64,000 nt of DNA from assembly GCF_036226405.1 (NCBI RefSeq), contig NZ_CP108464.1, positions 8,928,001-8,992,000 on the forward strand, read 5' to 3'. Shown piece after piece: positions 24,606-33,253 of this stretch; the first letter of the stretch is position 1, and every line of letters begins with the position of its first letter. The translations under genes and the position numbers were made by a program. This DNA comes from Streptomyces sp. NBC_01260. Its GTDB lineage: Bacteria; Actinomycetota; Actinomycetes; Streptomycetales; Streptomycetaceae. A model generated the notes under the pieces. It was not told the origin of the DNA and ran no database searches. It worked only from the letters and a program-made list of their open reading frames with translations.

Positions 24606-25982
24606 CTACTTCTGCCCGGTCGTAGCCCGGCAGGTCAGGTCCTTGGCGTGGAGCCTGCCCGTGTTCAGGTAGACCGTGGCGGCCTTGTCTGCGCAGGGAT
24701 TGCCGTCGGGCGCGTAGAGGACGCCGTGTCCCTCGCCCGTCGGCGACGGTGAGCATCCGGGAGCCGCGCAGGGCCCGGTGCATGGCCTGGCCTGCGAAGA
24801 GGGGCGTCTGGGAGTCCCACTCGTTCTGTGTGATCAGTGCACCGACTTTGTTGTCAATCGTGGTCTGCGGCTCGTTTCCCTGCTTCCAGAAGGCACATGG
24901 GGTGATGGTGGCCGCGAAGTCGCCGCACAGCGGATGCCGGGCCGTGTCGCGGCGGTACCGTTCGGGCACGTGCGACCAGGTGCGATTGTCGGCGCGGATG
25001 CCTTCACCGGCGAGGGTCTGCCCGTCGAAAGGAAGGGGCTCGCGGTCCGCCCGCGCGATCAGGTTCCAGAAGGTCTGGCGGACCTTGGCCGGGGTGTCGC
25101 CCAGTCCGTACGTCGTGTGCCGCCGGGCGGTCCATTCGGTCCATCGCGTGAAAGCCCGCTCGGCCGCCTTCGCCATGTCCTGGAACATCCCCCGGTAGAT
25201 CCGCGTGGGGTCGGTCGCACTGTCCAGGACGATCCGGTCGGCGCGCTGGGGAAACAGCTGCATGTAGACGGCGCCGAGGTAGGTGCCGTAGGAGATCCCC
25301 AGGTAGGAGATCCTCTTCTGGCCCAGCGCGGCGCGGATGACGTCCATGTCACGGGCGCTGTTGCGGGTGGTGAGCTGCGGCAGCTTGTCACCGGCCTTGG
25401 CCCGGCACTTCCCGGCGACCGTACGTACCCGGTCCGCGCCCTTCGCGAAGGTCCCGGCCTTGTACGGCTGGTCGGACTGTTCCTCGGCGGTCAGACCGCA
25501 GCTGACGGGAGAGCTCTGCCCGGCGCCCCTCAGGTCGAAGCCGACGAGGTCGTACCGCCGCTTCACTTCCGCGGGGAACTTCATGAGCGGGTCGGCAGGC
25601 AGATGCAGTCCCGGTGCGCCGGGGCCGCCCGGGTTGAGCAGCAGAACGCCGCGACGTTCCTTCGTGCTGCCCGCCGTCAGCCGGGATATCGCGAGGCCGA
25701 TCGTCTTGCCGCCGGGGTCGCTGTAGTCCAGCGGCATCTTGAGTGTCGCGCACTGAAAGGTGTCGGGGCCCTTCGCTCGCAGCGTTTCCACTGGAGCTTC
25801 TGCTGCGTGTACTTCCGCAGGGGGTCCTTGGCGGTGGAGGCGTCGGATGCCTTGGAAGCGGCGAAGGTCAGCGCCGAAAGGGCGGCCGTCGCGAGGCCGG
25901 CGGCGAGTAGGGGGCTATGCGGGTGTTTCTGTTTCGCACGGTGGTGCTCGTCCTTGTCGAGGAGGGTGGGCAGCCGGTTCAC
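24606..25982 (-). pseudogene. Secreted alpha/beta-hydrolase tripeptidyl aminopeptidase (SlpD/E-like), frameshifted
   Basis: The protein would be an exported exopeptidase. It has a signal region (LLAAGLATAALSALTFAAS), VLLLNPGGPGAPG (oxyanion loop), LGISYGTYLG (nucleophile Ser), and a C-terminal TAP-type domain with NEWDSQTPLFAGQAM. Two single-base lesions break it. One lies after QQKLQWKRC near 25778, where the frame jumps to the main 400-codon ORF. The other is near 24750, after MLTVADG, beyond which the natural end (CRATTGQK) is in another frame. The catalytic His region is affected by the second shift. Confidence 0.75.
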
Positions 25983-25999
25983 CGGTGAGGGAAGGCCGA

Positions 26000-26140
26000 T
26001 CAGTTTCCGTTGAGGTGTTGGCGGACGCACCGCGTGTACTGGTGGAACCTGTCGGGCTGGTAGCACTCCTGCGTCTTGTTCGTGTACCGGACCATGAAGA
26101 CGGCGACCACAAAGAGAGTCCGTGAAGCCCACGGGCACAT
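26000..26140 (-). CDS. Possible small membrane protein (46 aa)
   Basis: The ATG at 26140 opens a frame with one hydrophobic segment (TLFVVAVFMV) followed by a polar tail with two cysteines (TQECYQPDRF...YTRCVRQ). It ends 18 nt before the start of the broken peptidase on the same strand. No Shine-Dalgarno site is visible and no family is recognised. Confidence 0.3.
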   Translation of the reverse strand: MCPWASRTLFVVAVFMVRYTNKTQECYQPDRFHQYTRCVRQHLNGN

Positions 26141-26218
26141 CGCGGGAAGGTGGTGACAAACCCAAGGCGGCCCGGGGCAGGCCAGGGGGCTCTGGCAGAC
26201 CTATGTGGACGGGTGGGG

Positions 26219-27139
26219 TTAGCGGTCTCGGGCGCGGGGGCGGTGGTGGGGTTCCGCGAGGTGATCGAGGCGGATGGTCTCGAGTGTGGTTTTGGTGATG
26301 CGTTCGGTGCCGTCGGTGATGGCGGCTTGGCGGATGAGTCGGGTGAGGGATCCGATGCGGCCGACGGTGCGCTGGTGGAGGTAGGGGGCGTGGCGGGGGA
26401 GTGTGCCGGGTTTGTGCTGTTGGAGGTCGAGGTTGTTTTCGATGTCGGTGATGACGTTGCGGAACGGTTGGCGGGTGCCGTGGCGGGCGTGGAGGGGCCC
26501 GCAGTCGACCAGGGTGGCGCGTCCGGCGAGCTGGGCGCCTCTCACGCCGGTGAACAGGGGTGTGTCGGTGACGTTGATGCCGGCGTAGACGAAGGTCGCG
26601 GGCAGGCGTTCGGTGAGGTCTTTGATCAGGTCGGCGGTTTGGGCGCCGGTGGTGGTGCGGGGGTTGAGGCGGTGGATTTCGACGATGAGGACGAGTTGGA
26701 TACCAGCTTGGGTGTAGGTGTGGCAGACGGCGTCGGTGATCTGGGTCTGGGTCATGCGGGTGGTGGTGGGGATGCCGAGGTAGCGGGCGAACTCGGTGAT
26801 GAGGGTTTTCGCGGTGGCGCCGGGCGGCACGAGGACGTACGCGACGGGTACCGCGGCGTGCGCTGGTCCGGTCGGGGGCGGGTTATTGCGGGTGTGGGCG
26901 AGGTGGCAGGCACGCCCGACGTGGAGGAGGGCGGTGGTCTTCCCTGCGACGACGACGGCGTCGATCGCTGCGATGGCGATGATGGCGGCGGGCAGGGAAT
27001 GGGACCGCTGCAACCCGCGGCCGCAGAACGATGACACCGCCGCGGGCCCGAACCTCGCCCCCGAGGTGTAGAGAACCAGCCGACATGCCGGCAGTTGCAC
27101 CGCGGCATCCGCGACTTCGTCGATGCGATGCCCGCCCAT
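26219..27139 (-). pseudogene. TniB-like AAA ATPase of a Tn7/Mu-type transposon, decayed
   Basis: Similarity starts near 27000 and runs to the stop: KTTALLHVGRACHLAHTR, VPVAYVLVPPGATAKTLITEFARYLG, IVEIHRLNPRTTTG and a C-terminal IRQAAITDGTERITKTTLETI. Such ATPases select target sites for DDE transposases. Walker A is broken (VVVAGKTT lacks the preceding glycine loop) and Walker B has Val in place of Asp (LIVEIHRLN). With no transposase partner nearby, it is most likely a dead fragment. The first about 45 codons of the frame are unrelated. Confidence 0.6.
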
Positions 27140-27157
27140 TGCGGACAGCGGCTCAGC

Positions 27158-27430
27158 TCAGTCCAGACGGTCGTAGGCGCCCGGCTCCCAGTCCGCGAAC
27201 AGTGTCAGGGCCTTCTCTGTCTCCGTTCGCTCCGGAGCGGCATTGGTGGCCGGCCACCAGTTCTCGACCTGATGCGCGTCCACGAGCACACCGGGGCGGT
27301 ACCCGTCGAAGTCGCCGGGGTCGCCTGCCATGCCGATATGGATGGGTGCGTCGTCAGGCAGGTCCTTCAGTGCGTCGCGGAGCTGCGCGGCGTTCCAGAC
27401 CTGCGGGGCGTGCTCAAAGACGTCGGTCAT
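27158..27430 (-). CDS. DUF6225-like hypothetical protein
   Basis: A 90-residue acidic soluble protein beginning MTDVFEHAPQVWNAAQLRDALKDLPDDAPIH and ending FADWEPGAYDRLD. I recognise this as a small Streptomyces family (DUF6225, from memory) of unknown function. A GTG two codons upstream (27436) is an alternative start. An IS5 element is inserted 46 bp upstream, so the native promoter is probably gone. Confidence 0.65.
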   Translation of the reverse strand: MTDVFEHAPQVWNAAQLRDALKDLPDDAPIHIGMAGDPGDFDGYRPGVLVDAHQVENWWPATNAAPERTETEKALTLFADWEPGAYDRLD

Positions 27431-27497
27431 GCACACAGATTGCCGGACCGGACCGTCTTGGTGGTGGAGACACGGCTAGGACGTGTTTGAGATGTGG

Positions 27498-28039
27498 TCA
27501 CAGCGTCTGCCGTATGAGGGTGAGCTGAACGGTCGACTCGTAGCGGACAGCGAGCTTGTCGTATCTGGTCGCGACGCCTCTCGCCTGCTTCAGAAGGCCG
27601 ATCCGGCACTCGACTTTGTGCCTGCGTTTGTACATTTCGCGGTCGAAGCCGGGAGGACGGCCGCCGGCAGAACCGCGGCGGAGCCGGTGTCCGGCCTGGT
27701 CCCGCTTCTCCGGGATGGTGTGCGCGATCCCGCGTTTGCGCAGGTAGGAGCGAATCTGACGGGAGGAGTACGCCCGGTCGGCAAGCACATGTTCCGGCCG
27801 GGTGCGGGGGCGTCCACCGCTGACCCGGGGAACACGGATTCGCTCCATCACCTGCACGAAGGCGGGCGCGTCGCCCCGTTGGCCAGCAGTGATGACGGCT
27901 GCGAGGACGTGGAAAGAGGCATCGACGGCGAGGTGAATCTTGGTAGTCAGTCCGCCGCGCGAGCGTCCCAGGCCGTGGTCGTCCGGCTCGGCCGCGAGGC
28001 CATTCGGACGCGTCCGGCCTGGATCGTCAGCCCCCTTTT
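27498..28039 (-). CDS. IS5-family transposase, OrfB part (copy A)
   Basis: The catalytic C-terminal half: GRSRGGLTTKIHLAVDA, VLADRAYSSRQIRSYLRKRG (second Asp), RRHKVECRIGLLKQARGVATRYDK (Glu). The frame is open further upstream, but family similarity begins at the AAAAGGGGGC run (28031-28039), where a -1 shift from OrfA is expected. Confidence 0.8.
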
Positions 28040-28375
28040 GCGGGCCCCGGCGGCGTGCTGGTGGGCCCGGCAGACGGTGGAGTCGACCGAGACTTCCCAC
28101 TCGATGATCCCGTCTGCGTCTGCCTTGACCTGCAACTTCTTTAGGACGCGGGCCCATGTTTCGTCGATCTGCCATCGCCGGAACACCGCATACGCCGTCT
28201 CCCAGGGGCCGTATCGCTCGGGCAGGTCCCGCCAAGGCGAGCCGGTCCGGGCCCGCCACCAGATCCCGTCGAAGACCTGCCGCCGATCCCTCGGAGGTCG
28301 GCCCATCTTCGGTATCAGCGGCAACACCGCTTCCAGCCGCTCCCACTGTGCATCCGTCAGGTCGCCACGAGACAT
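27947..28375 (-). CDS. IS5-family transposase, OrfA part (copy A)
   Basis: The N-terminal half beginning MSRGDLTDAQWERLEAVLPLI with the first Asp in VSVDSTVCRAHQHAAGARKRG. The frames cross at A-AAA-GGG-GG, a good slippery heptamer for programmed -1 frameshifting. Confidence 0.85.
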   Translation of the reverse strand: MSRGDLTDAQWERLEAVLPLIPKMGRPPRDRRQVFDGIWWRARTGSPWRDLPERYGPWETAYAVFRRWQIDETWARVLKKLQVKADADGIIEWEVSVDSTVCRAHQHAAGARKRGLTIQAGRVRMASRPSRTTTAWDARAAD

Positions 28376-28471
28376 CTGAAGATCGTTTCACGACCTTGAT
28401 CGACATCTCAAACACGTCCTAGAGCTGTGACACCGGGACGCGCAAGGACCGTACTCGGAGCTGGGGCTTGT

Positions 28472-28906
28472 TCAGCTGGCATCGGGCAGGTCCCGTAGGT
28501 CCGGGAGGTTGAACAGCCGGCCGGCCCGGCGCTCGTTCTCCTTGCGCATCGCCGTACCCCATGGCCACGTCCAGGGGGCGGGTTCGAGGTGCGGGCAGAG
28601 CATTCGGTGTGCCACCCGGCATTCGGCTCCGGGTGTGGGCTCGGCGTCCCACGTGTTGACCGCGATGCCGTCCACGGTGATGACCCATCGGCGGCGCGGC
28701 GGCAGATGGTGGGCGGGGGCGATCACGTCGGGTTCGAGGAGAACCCAGTGCCCGTCGTACAGGGTGGGGTAGCGGTCTTGTGTGAGGCCGCAGTGCGGGC
28801 AGTTCGGTGGTTCGGGGGGTGGTGGGGCGCTGACGCCTTCGCGGAGTGCCTGCAGTGCGTCGTCTGAGTTGCCCGGCCCGGGTTCGGTGTTTTCGGTGTC
28901 CCCCAT
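28472..28906 (-). CDS. DUF6083-like hypothetical protein
   Basis: A 144-residue soluble protein with PNCPHCGLTQDRYPTLYDGHWVLLEPD, HHLPPRRRWVITVDGIAVNTWD and CRVAHRMLCPHLEP. The paired CxxC and later cysteines suggest a zinc site. This layout matches a Streptomyces family I know as DUF6083, function unknown. The gene begins right after the CTAG flank of the IS5 copy A region and seems complete. Confidence 0.75.
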   Translation of the reverse strand: MGDTENTEPGPGNSDDALQALREGVSAPPPPEPPNCPHCGLTQDRYPTLYDGHWVLLEPDVIAPAHHLPPRRRWVITVDGIAVNTWDAEPTPGAECRVAHRMLCPHLEPAPWTWPWGTAMRKENERRAGRLFNLPDLRDLPDAS

Positions 28907-29087
28907 GACTGAAAGGGTCCGGACGGGCCGTCAGGTACGCCAGGGCGCGATCCGGCCGGTACGGCGGGGGTCTGGCGTGACGAGGTGGCTGTACGGCGCC
29001 ACACGGGGTACACATGGTCCCGCTCACCCCCGCGGCGGTGGCCGAACCTCAGCCGTCACTCGAACAGGAACGGCCAGACGAACATGA

Positions 29088-29642
29088 TCACGGCGAGAGG
29101 AGGCGGGTGGCTGCCCCGTCGAGCACCCAGTGCCCTTCGGGCGGCTCCCCGCAGGTGACGCAGACGCCGGGGAACAGGAGCCCCTCGAAGTAGTCGTGGG
29201 CGAATCCGCCGGGGCCGTCGTAGTCGCGCCGTGCGACCTCCGAGCAGTCCCGGCTTCGGCTGGTCCTGCACCGGCCGCAACAGTCATGCCCGGTGATGGA
29301 GGGTCTCATCTTCTTGGTGCACGGTCCGTGGCTGCACAGGACGTAGCCGCCCATGTGGTTGGTGACCCGGCGGATGAGTTCCGGGACGACTGGGCTGTCG
29401 TCGTTGCTCTCGTCGTTGCCGTCACTGTCGTCGTCGCACTCAGGCCCGGCCGAAGACCTACGAGCGCCCGCAAGGACGATGATGCCTCCCACCACGGTGA
29501 TGACCACGCCGCCGATCACGACTGCCTTACCCGCGACGTTGAGACTGTTCCAACGGTCAGCGACGCGCCGACGTAGAGATCTCTGTGTGTCCTCGGGGTC
29601 TGGGGTCGGCTCGGGCGCCTGGTCATCGGTGGTGTCGGTCAT
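29088..29642 (-). CDS. Membrane-anchored protein with cysteine-rich domain
   Basis: A 184-residue protein. A polar N-terminus (MTDTTDDQAPEPTPDPEDTQ) leads to one membrane helix (VAGKAVVIGGVVITVVGGIIVL). An acidic linker follows, then a domain with at least nine cysteines (YVLCSHGPC, GHDCCGRC, SRDCSEV, CVTCGEPPEG) that looks like one or two zinc ribbons. The ATG at 29642 has AGGGGG upstream. I do not recognise the family. It is the middle gene of a run of small minus-strand hypotheticals. Confidence 0.6.
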   Translation of the reverse strand: MTDTTDDQAPEPTPDPEDTQRSLRRRVADRWNSLNVAGKAVVIGGVVITVVGGIIVLAGARRSSAGPECDDDSDGNDESNDDSPVVPELIRRVTNHMGGYVLCSHGPCTKKMRPSITGHDCCGRCRTSRSRDCSEVARRDYDGPGGFAHDYFEGLLFPGVCVTCGEPPEGHWVLDGAATRLLSP

Positions 29643-29713
29643 GATTCCCCCTGTGAAAGTGATGGGTAGTCGTCCGCCCTGGCCGACCACACAGGACCGG
29701 CCCGGGCAGGTTG

Positions 29714-29803
29714 TCAGGCTTCCTCGCGGTGGCGGGCGACTGTCTCTACGGCGTAAGCCTGAGCGTTGACGGTCGGCGGGCCATCAGCTCGGAATGACGT
29801 CAC
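29714..29803 (-). CDS. Very short ORF (29 aa) with strong ribosome binding site
   Basis: The GTG at 29803 is preceded by AAGGAGGT at ideal spacing and encodes a 29-residue peptide starting MTSFRADGPPTVNAQ. The Shine-Dalgarno quality is the only support. It may be a small protein or the start of a truncated gene. Confidence 0.3.
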   Translation of the reverse strand: MTSFRADGPPTVNAQAYAVETVARHREEA

Positions 29804-29852
29804 GCCACCTCCTTGCGCACCCTTGCATCTCCTCGTAATTCCTGCGGCACGA

Positions 29853-29996
29853 TCAGTGCTCCCGTTGCCACTCCGGTCCCGACATGCTTGCGGGCATGCC
29901 ACAGCCGAAGCGGCACTGCGGGATCTGGTTACCTGACGCGTCGAGCGCAACCTCGACGGTCTCCGCTTCCCGGGCACGGGTCTCGAGGACGATCAT
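29853..29996 (-). CDS. Small ORF (47 aa) with C-x4-C motif
   Basis: The ATG at 29996 follows GGGAG by 5 nt. The peptide begins MIVLETRAREAETVEVALD and contains PQCRFGCGMPAS. The same frame is open upstream with protein-like composition, so it may be the tail of a longer, frameshifted gene. Family not recognised. Confidence 0.35.
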   Translation of the reverse strand: MIVLETRAREAETVEVALDASGNQIPQCRFGCGMPASMSGPEWQREH

Positions 29997-30376
29997 TCGA
30001 CTCCCGCGCCTCTCCTTCGGTTCAGCTCGCACGTCCGAGGCCGGACGGTCCTCGGTGCGCCGATCTTTCCGGTCGCCCTGCCGAACTGATGGTGCGCGCT
30101 CCTGGTCGTCCACGGCAGGTCCGTTAGCTGCCAGGTACATCTGCCACTGCCGCGCCCGGGAGCCAGCCGTGGTAACCGCCCCGCTGGAACGGTGCGGCCT
30201 CCAAGATGAACTGGCGTGAGGGTCAGGCCGTCCTCTCCTTCGAAGGCACTCGGTTGATGGGCGGGGACGAGGATGCGGTGCCAGCCCCAGCAGTACGCGT
30301 CTGCGGTGGGATTGTCCGGGTCGTAGGGTCTCTCCGGGCATCGGGCGAGCGTGCCGCCCGGACGGCACTGGCCCAC
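29993..30376 (-). pseudogene. Hypothetical fragment adjoining a multicopper-oxidase remnant
   Basis: The GTG at 30376 has AGGAGG 5 nt upstream and opens a frame with PYDPDNPTADAYCWGWHRILVPAHQPSAFEGEDGLTLTP, which looks coding. The later part degenerates while the neighbouring frame becomes protein-like, suggesting a frameshift. The ribosome binding site overlaps the multicopper-oxidase fragment on the other strand, so this start may be accidental. Confidence 0.3.
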
Positions 30377-30545
30377 CGGCACCTCCTGGTTTCACTCACA
30401 CGCCGACATGATGTCCGCTGCCCAGGTCGCGGGCGGCGAGTCCGGCATCATCGTCGTCGAGGGCCTGCGGAACCAACTGCCGCCGTCGTTGCGCGGCATC
30501 ATCGAGCACGCGGTCGCGCTCAAGGACTTCCAAGTGCAGGCGATT
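30372..30545 (+). pseudogene. Multicopper oxidase fragment
   Basis: The frame reads PTGTSWFHSHADMMSAAQVAGGESGIIVVEGL...HAVALKDFQV, the type-3 copper-binding WFHSH region of the first cupredoxin domain of multicopper oxidases. Only about 58 codons of a normally 450-600 residue protein remain. Confidence 0.65.
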
Positions 30546-30626
30546 CGATCAAGACCCATCCCCTGAGCATCGGCTCACCCACAAATTACTTTCCAGTAAC
30601 TGTCGGGGCTTCGCGGCGGCAGCCAC

Positions 30627-30815
30627 GACCAGCTCGTCGCCCCGAGATCACTGTTCACCTGGGCCAAGCGGGCAGGACTGATCTTCCGCAACCCGACCAG
30701 CTGGATCAAGGCCGGGCAGTACCAGTACGACGTGCCGCAACCGCTCGTCCCCGCTCAGGTCGACCGGTCCGTCGCGGCAGCCACCACCCCGGCCACACGG
30801 CTCATCCTCGCCTTC
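30627..30815 (+). pseudogene. Tyrosine-type integrase fragment
   Basis: Codons for RSLFTWAKRAGLIFRNPTSWI...QYDVPQPLVPAQVDRSVAAATTPATRLILAFA match the end of the SAM-like core-binding domain and the start of the catalytic domain of Streptomyces site-specific recombinases. No catalytic residues remain. The 30816-30965 stretch to the next gene shows nothing else. Confidence 0.55.
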
Positions 30816-30965
30816 GCCAACCGCCGTTCCGTTGTACCTGAGCCGGGGCTTGCCTGGTTTCTCGGTGCGTACCCGCGTACCCGAGGAGGCTCCGCCGAGC
30901 GGCTCCGCTTCATCGGGTGGATGGCTTCGGTTGCGTCCTGGCCGTGTGCGTCGCAGGCTGCCGTT

Positions 30966-31898
30966 ATGGACCACCCCCCGGGAGCCAGTGCGCTGCCCGT
31001 CCTGGTGACCGGTGCCGCGGGCAGTGTCGGCGCCGTCGGACGTTCCGTCGTCGAGGGCCTTCGGCGACGCGGCCTGCCCGTCCGGGCCGCGGTACGTCGC
31101 GAGGACGATCGCGCACGGGCGCTGCGGGCGACCGGCGCCGAGGTCGTGGTCGCAGACCTGACGCGTGCGGGCGAGGTTGCCGGCGCCCTGGACGGTTGCG
31201 GGCGGATGTACTTCGGCATGGGCGTGTCGGCGCAGTACCTGGACGCGGCCCTGACGGCAGCGGTCGTCGCGCGCGCGTACGGGCGCCTGGAGGTGTTCGT
31301 AAACATGTCACAGCTGACCGTCGCCGAGATGGACCTGACCCATACCTCCGAGTCGGATCAGCAGCGGCAGCAGTGGCTGGTCGAGCAGGTCCTCGACTGG
31401 TCGGGCCTGCCCGTTGTCCAGATCAGGCCAACCGTGTTCCTGGAGAACCCGCTCTTCCGCGTCGGCTTCTCCTCGATCGCGAAGACGGGCACCATCAGTC
31501 TGCCCTTCGGCGAGGCAAAGACCTCCCCGGTGGCGGCCGGCGACGTCGCTGCGGTCGTGGAAGAGGTCCTGGCCGACCCGCCTCCGCACATCGGGCGGAT
31601 CTACGAGCTGACCGGCCCCCGTTCGGAGGGCATCACCGCAATGGCGGCGCAGGTCTCCGCAGTCCTGGGCCGGCCGGTCGGCTACCGCGACGTTCCTCTG
31701 CAGGAGTGGATCGACCACGATCTCAGGCCGCTTGGGCTGCCGGATCACGTCTTCCAGCACATTTCCACCATGGCCCGCCTCCACGCGGAGAACCGGTATG
31801 ACCGCGAGGCGGACGGTGTGGAGCGGGTCACCGGGCGGCCCTCTTCGGAAGTGGCCGACTTCGTCCGGACCCACGCCGACCTGTTCACCGGCCCATGA
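30966..31898 (+). CDS. NmrA-like NAD(P)-binding reductase
   Basis: A 310-residue atypical short-chain dehydrogenase. The Rossmann motif is VLVTGAAGSVGAVGRSVV (a GxxGxxG variant), then VRAAVRREDD (NADP-discriminating arginines), VVVADLTR and a C-terminal substrate region with RPTVFLENPL and ELTGPRS. NmrA-like proteins act as NADP sensors or quinone/aromatic reductases. The ATG at 30966 is chosen as the conserved start; an in-frame ATG at 30921 is possible. Ribosome binding sites are weak for both. Confidence 0.8.
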   Translation: MDHPPGASALPVLVTGAAGSVGAVGRSVVEGLRRRGLPVRAAVRREDDRARALRATGAEVVVADLTRAGEVAGALDGCGRMYFGMGVSAQYLDAALTAAVVARAYGRLEVFVNMSQLTVAEMDLTHTSESDQQRQQWLVEQVLDWSGLPVVQIRPTVFLENPLFRVGFSSIAKTGTISLPFGEAKTSPVAAGDVAAVVEEVLADPPPHIGRIYELTGPRSEGITAMAAQVSAVLGRPVGYRDVPLQEWIDHDLRPLGLPDHVFQHISTMARLHAENRYDREADGVERVTGRPSSEVADFVRTHADLFTGP

Positions 31899-32040
31899 AC
31901 GGCGAACTCCTCGACCCGGCCGTCGCCACGGCGGGCGGCCGGGCACTGTGGAGCACTTTTGGCCGAAGGCACGGGCTCAGTCTGCTTTGGATGTGCCGAG
32001 TTCGATTCGCCGCAGGGCTGGCAGGAGCAGGGGTAGCAGC

Positions 32041-32482
32041 ATGGCTACCACCGTCAAGGCGCCACCGGTTGTGGCCACCGACAACGACGCGTTCGAGGTC
32101 GACACCACCCCCGTCGAGCACCCTGCCGCCCCGCACGGCCAGTCGCTGAACTGCCCCGAGCGGCCACCGCCCGCGGCCGTTCAGTGCCGCCGCTTTGACC
32201 CGGGTGACATCGTGGGCGTCGGACAGAGCGACTGCATCGGCTGCGGAGCCCCGGTCGGCTTCCTCGACCGGCAGTACTGCTGTCGCTGCACGGCCTGGCA
32301 GAAAGAGGCTGCGGCCAGGGCCGCTTGCCCCCGCTGCGACCAAACAGCGCGTCCTCCAGGAGGACACCGCCCGGTGCATCACCTGCTCACGCGTGTGCAC
32401 TGGCTGCGGTCACCCGGTGAGAGACAAGACAGCGACGTTGTGCCGGGACTGCTTGCGCAAGACGGAACGCGACGCCGCCACT
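32041..32482 (+). pseudogene. Repeated CxxC zinc-ribbon protein, frameshifted
   Basis: From the ATG at 32041 the frame reads MATTVKAPPVVATDND... then SDCIGCGAPVGFLDRQYCCRC and CPRCDQ. The pattern continues in another frame as QEDTARCITCSRVCTGCGHPVRDKTATLCRDCLRKTERD, so one frameshift lies near 32345. Tandem treble-cleft CxxC units of this sort precede recombinase domains in some Streptomyces proteins. The downstream part was replaced by an IS982 fragment. The 31899-32040 stretch before it holds nothing clear. Confidence 0.5.
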
Positions 32483-32483
32483 C

Positions 32484-32705
32484 GATCACCGACTCCACGC
32501 CGGTGGAGTGCGGTCGCTCGCGTCCGACGGTGAAGCGGTCGGACACGGCCGGCTGGGCCGGACACGGGTACTGCGCCTCGCACTCCCGGTTCTTCTGACG
32601 CCTGCGCCTGTACCTGGTGGGTAACCAGACCGGGCTGCCCATCCTGTGGGCACTGGCGAACCCGAAGCCGGACGAGTGGGATACCGGGCAGGGATTTCGC
32701 GCGTC
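32484..32705 (+). pseudogene. IS982-family transposase fragment
   Basis: SITDSTPVECGRSRPTVKRSD, GYCASHSRFF, an in-frame TGA, then RLRLYLVGNQTGLPILWALAN match the catalytic region of IS982 transposases. It is truncated on both sides and carries a nonsense codon. Confidence 0.7.
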
Positions 32706-33190
32706 CGGGACTGTCCGACCATCTGACCGACAGGGGCTTCGGGCGGGACTGTGCGAGCTCGTTGGCTTCCGCTGCCGTCCGGCCTGCACGCTGTCAGCCG
32801 CTCACTGTGAGGGGCGGCGATTCCGCCCCCTTCGGGGAAGGGGACGGAATCGGGGCTGCCTCGCCCTCCACTGCTGCCCCACGAACCACGCTCCCTGTCC
32901 GGCCCGGCTGACCCAGGTGCGCGGGTCCCGCCGCCACTATCGACTCTCCGCTTCACTGAGAAGCAGATCGCGGATCCGAAAGCCAGCTCATCGAGCGTGG
33001 TCAGTCTCCACCGCACATTGCCACCCGGCTGATTCGAGAGCATCTTCGCCGCCCGGCGCCGGTTCGCGGGGTGGCTGCGCGGGATGCGCGCCGGGCTGCC
33101 GCGCAGAAACGCCCGGCCGGGTAAGGCGGCGCGGTTGAGCACCTTCCGACGAGCGGTCCATCGGTTTTTGCGAGACCTTGAGGAGGAGCG
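32706..33190. other. Gap without a recognised gene, containing one strong hairpin
   Basis: Neither strand gives a recognisable protein here, apart from a few IS982-like codons near 32715. At 32818-32852 a 16-bp stem with one mismatch (CGATTCCGCCCCCTTC) closes a 3-nt loop. It resembles an orphan terminator left from a lost gene. Confidence 0.5.
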
Positions 33191-33253
33191 CGCCCCACGG
33201 TGGCGACGCATACCCAGGGTGACACCCGCACCCAGCGAGGAAGGAGGGCTGTG

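Larger units (their letters stand above)
27480..28418 (-). mobile_element. IS5-family element, 939 bp, copy A
   Basis: Perfect 15-bp ends (GACGTGTTTGAGATG and its complement) with CTAG on both sides (27476-27479, 28419-28422). An apparently identical copy lies at 42625-43563. It carries two overlapping transposase frames. Confidence 0.9.

Noticed and set aside
26150..27034. 294-codon Gly/Val/Asp-rich plus-strand frame
   Set aside because: Antisense of the TniB-like sequence; the repetitive GDVGG composition is typical of such shadows.
27483..28379. 298-codon plus-strand frame across the 939-bp IS5 element, repeated at 42628-43524
   Set aside because: Antisense of the two transposase frames.
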